This document shows, piece by piece, positions 1 through 5,282 of a stretch of 5,282 nt of DNA. Numbering within the stretch: position 1 is the first letter of the stretch; each line of letters starts with the position of its first letter. The stretch spans positions 1 to 5,282 of the forward strand of contig JAQURU010000049.1 of NCBI GenBank assembly GCA_028715435.1, read 5' to 3'. A program made the position numbers and the translations under genes. Source of the stretch: Minisyncoccota bacterium. Lineage in GTDB: Bacteria; Patescibacteriota; Minisyncoccia; Minisyncoccales; CG1-02-41-26. Under the pieces are notes generated by a model. That model had not been told where the DNA came from. It worked only from the letters and a program-made list of their open reading frames with translations, and did no database searches.

Positions 1-603
1 TTTAAAAAAGAGATTGTTAAAAAAGCTATTGAAAACGAGCTAAAAAGAAACGGCCAAGTTTACTTTTTACACAACCGCGTGGAAACAATCAACGGTTTTA
101 AATTATCTATTGAAAATTTAAAAACGCGAGCCAAAATTGGCATATTGCATGCCAAACTGCTTGACAAAGAAATTATAAAAGTATTGAGCGATTTTCAAAA
201 TAATAAAATAAATCTGCTTTTGGCCACAACTATTATTGAAAACGGCCTGGATATTTCTAATGCCAACACTTTAATTGTAGATAACGCCACACGGCTTGGC
301 TTAGCTCAGGCCTATCAACTGCGGGGCAGAATTGGCCGCGGTAACGCGCAAGCCAATGCTTTTTTCTTGTACCCTAAAGGCCAGTTAAAAGGTCTGGCCA
401 AGCAGCGGCTTTTAGCTTTGCAACAAGCCGAAGAGTTAGGCAGCGGTTATAAAATTGCGCAAGCAGATTTGGAAATAAGGGGGGCTGGTAATATTTTGGG
501 CCGCGAGCAATCCGGCTCTGTCAATAAAATCGGCTTGAATTTATACTGCCAAATGCTATCCGAAGCTGTTGAGAAACTAAAATCAGAACATCGTCCCCTG
601 TAA
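1..603 (+). CDS. mfd: Transcription-repair coupling factor Mfd, C-terminal part (5' end outside window)
   Basis: The reading frame is open from base 1 (phase 0), giving 200 residues and a TAA stop, so the internal ATG at 79 is not the start. Mfd is an SF2 DNA translocase that removes stalled RNA polymerase and recruits UvrA to start nucleotide excision repair. Visible are the end of helicase domain 2 with motif V (TTIIENGLDI, about residues 76-85), motif VI (QLRGRIGR, 106-113) and the TRG translocation motif (DLEIRGAGNILGREQSG, 156-172). The stretch after TRG (IGLNLYCQMLSEAVEKLK) matches Mfd rather than RecG, which lacks the SGS-x-GxxLY continuation. Oddly, the protein ends about 25 residues after TRG, where other Mfd proteins continue for well over 100 residues as the autoinhibitory D7 domain. 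The next gene is convergent and begins 2 nt later. The identity as Mfd family is secure. Whether the truncation is functional or decay cannot be told without the N-terminal part. Confidence 0.9.
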   Translation, partial: FKKEIVKKAIENELKRNGQVYFLHNRVETINGFKLSIENLKTRAKIGILHAKLLDKEIIKVLSDFQNNKINLLLATTIIENGLDISNANTLIVDNATRLGLAQAYQLRGRIGRGNAQANAFFLYPKGQLKGLAKQRLLALQQAEELGSGYKIAQADLEIRGAGNILGREQSGSVNKIGLNLYCQMLSEAVEKLKSEHRPL

Positions 604-605
604 AT

Positions 606-848
606 TCATTTTTTGCGATAAGTTGTAGTAGTTCGCCTTTCCAATGCTAATATTTTTACTGCTTTACTGGTTTTGTGGAAAATAATTCTCATATCGCCTT
701 TTCTAACGCGGTAGATATCATCTCTGGCTTGCAACTTTTTTAAATCCAAGCCGCTAAAATCACTTTTTTCGATTTTGGCTAAAATTTCTTTTAGCTTTCT
801 GCGTTCTGCTTGGCTTAATTTAAGCAGTGCTTTAGCGATTTTATCCAT
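606..848 (-). CDS. RelE/ParE-family type II toxin
   Basis: This is a complete small basic protein of 80 residues. In this superfamily the toxin is usually a ribosome-dependent mRNA endonuclease (RelE) or a gyrase poison (ParE). The sequence shows an N-terminal helical pair rich in Lys and Glu (residues 1-28), then the typical beta core IYRVRKGDMRIIFHK (45-59) and the C-terminal strand VKILALERR ending in TYRKK (64-80). Arg54, Arg71, Arg72 and Tyr77 are candidate active-site residues by analogy with RelE, which would favour mRNA cleavage over gyrase poisoning. This is inference from motif position only. The N-terminal beta-strand seen in many RelE proteins is short or absent. The ATG start lies 1 nt after the antitoxin stop (TAA-T-ATG) with no clear Shine-Dalgarno, so translation is probably coupled to the antitoxin. 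Cytoplasmic, with no signal or membrane segment. Family assignment is good; the target is unknown. Confidence 0.82.
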   Translation of the reverse strand: MDKIAKALLKLSQAERRKLKEILAKIEKSDFSGLDLKKLQARDDIYRVRKGDMRIIFHKTSKAVKILALERRTTTTYRKK

Positions 849-849
849 A

Positions 850-1062
850 TTACAAGCGAGACAATAGGTCCTTTACATCCACACCGCCTTTTTTTATTTT
901 AGTAAAATCAATGGCCTCTTCCCATACATCTCCCTCAACAGGCGAAAGTTTAAATAATGGCTCGGATTTTTTAAAAACAATAAATGACTGGCCTTTTTTT
1001 ATTTGGTCAGCGTAAACGGACAAATTTTCCCGTAATTTTTTAACTGAAATTATGTTTTCCAT
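850..1062 (-). CDS. Phd/YefM-like antitoxin
   Basis: This 70-residue protein is the first gene of the toxin-antitoxin pair. Residues 1-40 (ISVKKLRENLSVYADQIKKG, then SFIVFKKSEPLFKL) match the Phd/YefM N-terminal DNA-binding and dimerisation fold: a 'xISVxELRxNLSxYxxxVKxGExFIVTKRxxP' pattern. Residues 45-70 (DVWEEAIDFTKIKKGG, then VDVKDLLSRL) form the acidic/amphipathic tail that normally wraps around and neutralises the toxin. Antitoxins of this family bind operators in their own promoter and repress the operon, with the toxin as co-repressor. A short palindrome just upstream of the start (1063-1073) is a candidate site. The antitoxin-before-toxin order and 1-nt spacing are standard for type II modules. 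The ATG is the only reasonable start. No Shine-Dalgarno is visible in the 17 nt before it. Confidence 0.85.
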   Translation of the reverse strand: MENIISVKKLRENLSVYADQIKKGQSFIVFKKSEPLFKLSPVEGDVWEEAIDFTKIKKGGVDVKDLLSRL

Positions 1063-1073
1063 AAGATTATCTT
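1063..1073. promoter_or_regulatory. Candidate operator: palindrome AAGAT-T-ATCTT
   Basis: An 11-nt perfect inverted repeat (5-bp arms, central T) directly abuts the antitoxin ATG and falls in the predicted 5' leader of the TA transcript. It is followed at 1071-1087 by a looser dyad (CTTGAG and CTTAAG arms). Phd/YefM proteins repress by binding such short palindromes near their start codon, so this is a plausible autoregulatory site. The repeat is short and AT-rich, and chance occurrence is possible. Confidence 0.35.
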
Positions 1074-1085
1074 GAGATTAGCTTA

Positions 1086-1113
1086 AGTTTACTATTTTTT
1101 AATTACTTGTCAA
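1086..1113 (-). promoter_or_regulatory. Sigma70-type promoter of the toxin-antitoxin operon
   Basis: Reading the minus strand, a perfect -35 box TTGACA (1113-1108) is followed after 16 nt by TAAACT (1091-1086), a 4/6 match to the -10 consensus. Transcription would begin near 1079, leaving a leader of about 17 nt before the antitoxin ATG at 1062. Strand, spacing and position relative to the gene all fit. The -35 overlaps that of the opposing dprA promoter. Confidence 0.6.
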
Positions 1114-1136
1114 GCGGCCAATTTAATTGTTAGAAT
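1107..1136 (+). promoter_or_regulatory. Sigma70-type promoter of the dprA operon
   Basis: TTGTCA (1107-1112, 5/6 to consensus) and TAGAAT (1131-1136, 5/6) are separated by 18 nt on the plus strand. The expected transcription start is at about 1142-1143, that is at the ATG chosen for dprA, so the mRNA would be leaderless or nearly so. The -35 box shares six bases with the opposite-strand -35 of the TA operon. Confidence 0.55.
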
Positions 1137-1141
1137 GGCTA

Positions 1142-2086
1142 ATGGACAGATTTTTACAAGATTGGCCAATTCAAAAAATAATTCCCAGCAATCCGCTTTT
1201 TCCTGATAACTTAAAAAATATTACTGACGCTCCCAAAGAGCTTTTTTTTAGAGGCAATTTGCCAAAGCTGAGCTTAGCTCTGCCAAAGCTAAGCTTAGCT
1301 TTGCCAAAACCAAGTAATAAACTTTTTGCTGTTGTTGGTGCACGGCTAGCCAGCAATTATGGCCGAGAAACTGCTTTTGCCTTAACTAAAGAGTTGTCTG
1401 TGGCCGGGTTAACGATTGTTTCTGGCATGGCCTTGGGCATTGACACAATCGCTCATCAAGCCACTTTAGAAACGGTAAAGACCAGCCCTTTACCATTTTG
1501 TCCAACAATGGCGGTTTTAGGAACAGGGCTTAACGAAGAAGTCATTTACCCGCAAGAAAACTTAAAGTTAGCTAAGCTAATTTTAGAGCAAGGGGGATGT
1601 TTAATTTCTGAATATCCTCCAGACGCAAAAGGCGCTCTCTATACTTTTCCCCAAAGAAATCGTATAATTGCCGCATTATCGCTTGGCTTATTAGTAATTG
1701 AAGCAAAAATAAAATCAGGGGCCTTAATAACCGCTAACTTTGCCAAGCAGTATAAAAAACCGATTTTTGCTGTACCGGGAAGTATTTACAGCCAAAGTTC
1801 TAAAGGTTGTCATTTATTGATAAAGCAAGGCGCTAAGCTTACCGAGTCAGCCAGCGATATCTTAGAGGTCCTTGGAATGAAAAAAGATGAGGCCAAACAA
1901 CGGCTGTTTGCCACTCCTCAAGAACAAGCAGTTGAAACTGTTTTATCTAGCGGTGCTTTGCATATTGATAAAATAATTGAATTAACAAAATTGCCAGCTA
2001 GCGAAATTGCCAGTACAATAACTATTATGGAAGTAGACAATAAAGTTCGTAATTTAGGAAATAATACTTACGCGCTATCGCGCTAA
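1142..2086 (+). CDS. dprA: DNA processing protein DprA (Smf)
   Basis: DprA binds incoming single-stranded DNA in natural transformation and loads RecA on it; it also protects ssDNA. From ATG 1142 it is 314 residues. A short N-terminal segment (PSNPLFPDNLKNITDAP, then LFFRGNLP) leads into the Rossmann-like DprA domain: GARLASNYG (66-74), SGMALGIDTIAH (94-105), FPQRNRIIAALS (169-180), SGALITANFA (192-201) and VPGSI. A C-terminal winged-helix domain (about 260-314) completes the family layout. An N-terminal SAM-like domain, present in some relatives, is absent. A TTG 15 nt upstream (1127) is in frame, but it lies between the -35 and -10 boxes of the likely promoter, so ATG 1142 is preferred. Neither start has a Shine-Dalgarno. 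The linker before the Rossmann domain (about 40-56) carries a duplicated LPKLSLA heptapeptide not typical of the family. topA follows 36 nt downstream, probably in the same operon. Confidence 0.93.
   Translation: MDRFLQDWPIQKIIPSNPLFPDNLKNITDAPKELFFRGNLPKLSLALPKLSLALPKPSNKLFAVVGARLASNYGRETAFALTKELSVAGLTIVSGMALGIDTIAHQATLETVKTSPLPFCPTMAVLGTGLNEEVIYPQENLKLAKLILEQGGCLISEYPPDAKGALYTFPQRNRIIAALSLGLLVIEAKIKSGALITANFAKQYKKPIFAVPGSIYSQSSKGCHLLIKQGAKLTESASDILEVLGMKKDEAKQRLFATPQEQAVETVLSSGALHIDKIIELTKLPASEIASTITIMEVDNKVRNLGNNTYALSR
1261..1309 (+). repeat. Tandem 21-nt palindromic repeat inside dprA
   Basis: Two 21-nt units (1261-1281 and 1282-1302) differ at two positions and are followed by a partial third unit (GCCAAAA). 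Being a multiple of three, the repeat keeps the frame and encodes the repeated heptapeptide LPKLSLA. The second unit contains a perfect 20-nt palindrome, CAAAGCTAAGCTTAGCTTTG (1284-1303); the first is an imperfect copy of the same palindrome. It lies in the linker ahead of the Rossmann domain, where an insertion would be tolerated. Confidence 0.85.
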
Positions 2087-2122
2087 ATTGCTAATTAACT
2101 TAATTTCTAATTACCAATAAAT

Positions 2123-4180
2123 ATGGACCTCATTATAGTTGAGAGCCCCACAAAAGCAAAAACGATTAGCCAGTTCTTGGGCAAGGGCTATTCAGTGCTT
2201 TCCTCTTTTGGCCATGTAAGAGATTTACCCTCTTCTACTATTGGAGTTGATACTGCGAAAAACTTTGAACCAAAATATATTATTCCAGCTAAAGCTAAAC
2301 CAAAAGTAAAAATTTTAAAAGACGAAACAAAAAAAGCTAAAGAAATTATATTAGCAACCGATGAAGACCGAGAAGGAGAAGCCATTGCCTGGCATTTAAG
2401 CGAGGTTTTAAATTTAAAAGAGCCAAAAAGAATTGTTTTTCACGAAATTACCAAAACAGCCATTGAAAAGGCCTTGAAAAGTCCTAGGAAAATTGACACA
2501 AATTTAGTTAATGCCCAGCAGGCCAGAAGAATTCTAGACCGCTTGGTTGGCTATAAGCTATCCCCTTTTCTGTGGAAAAAAATAATGAGGGGGCTGTCAG
2601 CAGGCAGAGTACAATCTGTGGCAACTCGCTTAATTTGCGAAAGAGAAAATGAAATAAAAAACTTTATTCCAGCCGAATACTGGAGTATTGAGGCAAAACT
2701 ATTTAAAAACAAAGAATTTTCCGCGAATCTGTTTGCTAAAAATGAAAAAACAATAGAAAAATTAGAAATAAAAAATAAAAAAGAAGCTGACAAAGTTTTA
2801 CAGGAATTAGAAGAAGCAGAATACATTGTGGAAAATGTTGAAAAAAAAGAAACGCAAAGAAATCCTCAAGGTCCTTTTATTACCAGCACGCTTCAACAAG
2901 CAGCCGTAATTAAATTAAATTATAGCGCTAAAAGAACAATGGCAATTGCCCAAAGGCTTTACGAAAAGGGGTTTATAACTTACCACCGAACTGACTCTTT
3001 CAACCTATCTACCCAAAGCCAAATGGCAGCTAAAGAATTAATCATTAACAACTTCGGCAAAAATTATTGGCCAGGAGTAATAAAAAAATTTAAAACAAGA
3101 TCAAAATCAGCCCAAGAAGCTCATGAGGCAATCCGGCCAACTCATCCTAATCAAATGCCAGATAATCTAAAAAAGCCTGCTAAGTTAACGCCCGAAGAAC
3201 TTAAGCTGTATAACTTAATCTGGCAAAGATTTATTGCCAGCCAAATGGCCTCTGCAGTGTTTGATTCTTGCTCAATTGACATAAAAGCTGAATGTTATAC
3301 TTTTAGGGCTAATGGCCAAACATTAAAATTTGACGGATATTTAAAAGTGTATCCAACAAAATTTGAAGAAATGGACTTGCCTAAATTAAACAAAGGTGAA
3401 AAGATTCAATTGAAAGAAATAGTGCCAAGCCAGCATTTTACTCAACCGCCTGCTCGATATTCTGAAGCCACCTTAATCAAGGTTCTAGAAAAAGAAAGCA
3501 TTGGCCGGCCCTCCACTTATGCCCCAATTTTAGACACAATCCAACAAAGAAACTATGTGGAAAAAGATGAAAATAAACGCTTAAAGCCCACCAATACGGG
3601 GATTATGGTTAATGACATGCTTCTAAAGCACTTCCCTCAAATTGTAGATATTCAATTTACTGCTAAAATGGAGAAAGAGTTTGATGAGATTGCCCAAGGC
3701 AAAGATACTTGGCAGCAAACCTTAAAAGATTTCTATATGCCATTTGAACAAATCCTAAAAGACAAAGAGCAGTCAGTTGCTAAAATGGATCTAACCGAAG
3801 AAACTGATAAGATTTGCCCAGAATGCAAAGGAAAAATGATTATTCGTTTAGGCCGATACGGCAAATTTTATGCTTGCTCTAAATTTCCGAACTGTAAACA
3901 TACCGAACCAATTGCAAAACCTTCTTTGGGTATTAAATGCCCCAAATGCGCCCAAGGCGAACTAACTGAAAAAACAACCAGAACAAAAAAAATATTTTAT
4001 GGCTGTTCTCTTTGGCCAAAATGTGATTTCGCTTTATGGGATAAACCCGTAAATGAATTTTGCCCCAAATGCCATTCTATAATGGTTGAGAATAAAGCAA
4101 AAAAAATAATTTGCTCTAATAGAGCATGCTTAAATGAGGACAGAATTAAAAGCATTAAGAAGAAAAATAAAATCTCCTGA
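2123..4180 (+). CDS. topA: DNA topoisomerase I (type IA)
   Basis: TopA relaxes negatively supercoiled DNA by cutting one strand through a 5'-phosphotyrosine link. At 685 residues it is complete and close to the short Gram-positive enzymes. The N-terminal TOPRIM domain starts at once (LIIVESPTKAKTI) with catalytic Glu7 and the acidic triad Asp80, Asp82, Glu84 in TDEDREGEAIAWHL. Then come QQARRILDRLVGYKLSP (132-148) and LSAGRVQSVATRL (158-170). The active-site Tyr287 lies in GFITYHRTDS, with Arg289 beside it; His334 sits in QEAHEAIRPT, and GRPSTYAPI is at 461-469. The C-terminus has three zinc-ribbon modules of four cysteines each (565/568/585/591, 606/609/628/634, 647/650/664/669), then a basic tail. 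All catalytic residues are present. The ATG start gives the TOPRIM strand directly, and no Shine-Dalgarno precedes it. It lies 36 nt after dprA and overlaps the downstream rel gene by 47 nt, so operon transcription is likely. Confidence 0.97.
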   Translation: MDLIIVESPTKAKTISQFLGKGYSVLSSFGHVRDLPSSTIGVDTAKNFEPKYIIPAKAKPKVKILKDETKKAKEIILATDEDREGEAIAWHLSEVLNLKEPKRIVFHEITKTAIEKALKSPRKIDTNLVNAQQARRILDRLVGYKLSPFLWKKIMRGLSAGRVQSVATRLICERENEIKNFIPAEYWSIEAKLFKNKEFSANLFAKNEKTIEKLEIKNKKEADKVLQELEEAEYIVENVEKKETQRNPQGPFITSTLQQAAVIKLNYSAKRTMAIAQRLYEKGFITYHRTDSFNLSTQSQMAAKELIINNFGKNYWPGVIKKFKTRSKSAQEAHEAIRPTHPNQMPDNLKKPAKLTPEELKLYNLIWQRFIASQMASAVFDSCSIDIKAECYTFRANGQTLKFDGYLKVYPTKFEEMDLPKLNKGEKIQLKEIVPSQHFTQPPARYSEATLIKVLEKESIGRPSTYAPILDTIQQRNYVEKDENKRLKPTNTGIMVNDMLLKHFPQIVDIQFTAKMEKEFDEIAQGKDTWQQTLKDFYMPFEQILKDKEQSVAKMDLTEETDKICPECKGKMIIRLGRYGKFYACSKFPNCKHTEPIAKPSLGIKCPKCAQGELTEKTTRTKKIFYGCSLWPKCDFALWDKPVNEFCPKCHSIMVENKAKKIICSNRACLNEDRIKSIKKKNKIS

Positions 4181-5282
4181 ACTATTTGAAGAGATATTAC
4201 ATCTTCTTAATCAAGCGGCCTTCAGGCCGCTTGAAGAAAAAGCTGGCGACAATATAGAAAAATCTTTTTTAATCTCCCACTGCTTAAGAGTGGGAGCTCT
4301 TTTAGCTGAAATGAACTGTTCACGAGAAACGATTATCGGAGGAATGATTTTCCAACTACAAGAAGAGGGTTTTCATTTGAATAATCTTTCTCAAGGTCAG
4401 CAAAAAGAAGTATGGGAGATTGTTTCCAGGGCAAAAAGATTAAAACAATCCTACGGCCATATAAAGGACTTAAAAACAAAGCCGATTAAAGAGTGGCAAA
4501 AAACTCTTTTGGATCAGCAAGCTGAAAATTTAAGAAAATCATTTTTTGCTTTAGCTAAAGACTTAAGGCCAATTCTAGTTTTAATAGCTGATAAATTAGA
4601 CGAGCTCAAACACTTAGTTAGCCATTACAGCCAAGCTCAGCAAAAAAAACAAGCTATTATTTCCTTGGAAATAATGGCTCCACTTTGCTACGGTCTTGGT
4701 ATTGCAGAGCTAAAAGGCCAATTTGAAGACCTATCTTTTCCAATTATTTTTCCAAAAGAATATAAATGGCTAATAGATCATGTAAAAGACAGGTATGAGC
4801 AAACAAGAATTTACACAGAAAAATTCCAGCCTCAAATAAAAAAATTTGTTGAGTCCAAAGGAATAAAACCCATTGAAGTTTCCTCCAGGGCAAAACGCTA
4901 TTTCTCGCTTTACCAAAAACTTTTACGGCACGACATGGATATTGAAAAAATATATGATTTGGTCGCGATGCGCATAATTGTTCAAACAGTTGAAGAATGT
5001 TACCAGGTTTTAAGCATTTTGCACAAAAACTATAAACCTCTCCCCAACCGCACCAAGGATTATATTGCTAAGCCAAAAATCAATGGTTATCAAGCTATTC
5101 ATACTACAATTTCAGGCCCTGAAAATAAATTCATTGAAATACAAATAAAAACAGCCCAAATGAATAAAGAGGCAGAATTCGGTATTGCTGCTCATTTAAG
5201 CTACAAGGGAAAATTTTCTTCCAAAACATATAAATATCAATTCTATTGGCTGGAGCAATTAAGAAAATGGAGAGACGAGTCT
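4134..5282 (+). CDS. RelA/SpoT-type (p)ppGpp synthetase with degenerate HD domain (3' end outside window)
   Basis: The frame is open for 383 codons to the window edge. ATG 4134 directly follows an in-frame TAA (4131-4133), so it is the earliest possible start; it lies inside topA in another frame. No good start follows until past the first conserved region. RSH enzymes make (p)ppGpp from ATP and GDP/GTP and often hydrolyse it. The synthetase domain (about 248-358) is well kept: SRAKRYFSLYQKL, IYDLVAMRI with Asp275, NRTKDYIAKPKINGYQAIHT (305-324) with Tyr319, EIQIKT (335-340) and AEFGIAAH (347-354). RTKD is the RxKD type of bifunctional Rel/SpoT, not the ExDD of RelA. The N-terminal HD domain (about 25-200) is recognisable (EIMAPLCYGLGIAELKGQFEDLSF) but degenerate: His49 and Asp153 remain, while the HD pair of the usual LLHDVVEDT is Phe73-Gln74 and the usual Arg-bearing GQxRxSGEPY segment is lost. 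Hydrolase activity is therefore unlikely. Any C-terminal TGS/ACT domains lie outside the window. Confidence 0.9.
   Translation, partial: MRTELKALRRKIKSPELFEEILHLLNQAAFRPLEEKAGDNIEKSFLISHCLRVGALLAEMNCSRETIIGGMIFQLQEEGFHLNNLSQGQQKEVWEIVSRAKRLKQSYGHIKDLKTKPIKEWQKTLLDQQAENLRKSFFALAKDLRPILVLIADKLDELKHLVSHYSQAQQKKQAIISLEIMAPLCYGLGIAELKGQFEDLSFPIIFPKEYKWLIDHVKDRYEQTRIYTEKFQPQIKKFVESKGIKPIEVSSRAKRYFSLYQKLLRHDMDIEKIYDLVAMRIIVQTVEECYQVLSILHKNYKPLPNRTKDYIAKPKINGYQAIHTTISGPENKFIEIQIKTAQMNKEAEFGIAAHLSYKGKFSSKTYKYQFYWLEQLRKWRDES
4211..4234. other. GC-rich hairpin, 10-bp perfect stem with TTCA loop
   Basis: TCAAGCGGCC and its exact reverse complement GGCCGCTTGA flank the tetraloop TTCA. The structure starts 30 nt after the topA stop and lies in rel codons 26-34. 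No T-run follows on either strand, so it is not a classical Rho-independent terminator. It could be an RNA-processing or stability element at the topA/rel junction, or it could affect rel translation. The stem is clear in sequence; the role is inference. Confidence 0.7.
4274..4296 (+). other. Second hairpin with trailing T-run, attenuator-like
   Basis: CTCCCACT and AGTGGGAG form a perfect 8-bp stem around a 7-nt loop, followed by CTCTTTTAG on the plus strand. This resembles a weak intrinsic terminator, yet it lies within the rel coding frame (codons 47-55) and covers the retained His49 of the degenerate HD domain. It might cause partial termination after topA. Function is not shown. Confidence 0.5.

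Noticed and set aside
79..603. Stand-alone 174-residue protein starting at ATG 79
   Set aside because: The frame stays open to base 1 and the upstream residues (GQVYFLHNRV) match conserved Mfd sequence, so the gene begins outside the window.
1..603. RecG helicase instead of Mfd
   Set aside because: The TRG motif is shared, but the EIRGAGNILGREQSGS form and the following LNLYCQMLSEAV region are Mfd-like; RecG typically has LRGPGEVLGTRQ.
590..640. Bidirectional terminator between mfd and the toxin gene
   Set aside because: There is a T-run (ATTTTTTGCG) but no stem of useful length on either side.
1171..1356. Minus-strand ORF of 61 codons
   Set aside because: It lies wholly opposite dprA, resembles no family and reflects the repeat region read backwards.
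2072..2083. GCGC-TATC-GCGC stem at the end of dprA as terminator
   Set aside because: Only 4 bp, no T-run follows, and topA starts 40 nt later on the same strand.
2188..2385. Minus-strand ORF of 65 codons
   Set aside because: Antisense shadow of the conserved topA TOPRIM region; no start signal or family resemblance.
2551..2826. Minus-strand ORF of 91 codons
   Set aside because: Antisense shadow of topA; its Phe/Ser-rich composition is what reversed Lys/Glu-rich codons give.
4178..4180. UGA recoded as glycine (as in Gracilibacteria/SR1)
   Set aside because: UGA appears only as the topA stop after a normal zinc-ribbon tail; no conserved Gly position uses it, and UGG encodes Trp at the expected sites.

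Overview
The window is AT-rich bacterial DNA with tightly packed genes and the standard genetic code: UGG is used throughout for Trp, and the only UGA in a called gene is the topA stop. The small intergenic gaps, compact protein versions, A/K-rich codon use and the style of the toxin-antitoxin pair suggest a reduced genome of the Candidatus Patescibacteria (CPR) type. This is an impression from sequence character, not a taxonomic result.

Layout. (1) 1-603, plus strand: the 3' end of a transcription-repair coupling factor gene (mfd). It stops right after the helicase/TRG region and lacks the usual C-terminal D7 domain. (2) 606-1062, minus strand: a complete type II toxin-antitoxin pair, with a Phd/YefM-like antitoxin followed by a RelE/ParE-like toxin 1 nt later. 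It converges on mfd with a 2-nt gap. (3) 1063-1141: a divergent control region with two back-to-back sigma70-type promoters whose -35 boxes lie on the same 7 bases, plus a short palindrome at the start of the antitoxin transcript. (4) 1142-5282, plus strand: dprA, topA and a rel/spoT-type gene that runs off the right edge. dprA and topA are 36 nt apart and topA overlaps rel by 47 nt, so they look like one transcription unit.

How the genes work together: DprA loads RecA on incoming single-stranded DNA, TopA relaxes negative supercoils, and the Rel homologue makes (p)ppGpp. The dprA-topA neighbourhood is common in bacteria. The shared promoter region could tie expression of the TA pair to that of the dprA operon.

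Most unusual points: the (p)ppGpp enzyme keeps the synthetase motifs but has lost the His-Asp pair of the hydrolase domain; Mfd ends at a domain boundary beside the TA cassette; a 20-bp perfect palindrome in a tandem 21-nt repeat lies inside the dprA coding sequence; and two strong hairpins sit inside the first 165 nt of rel. I see no CRISPR array, transposase, rRNA or tRNA, and no clearly new multi-gene system.
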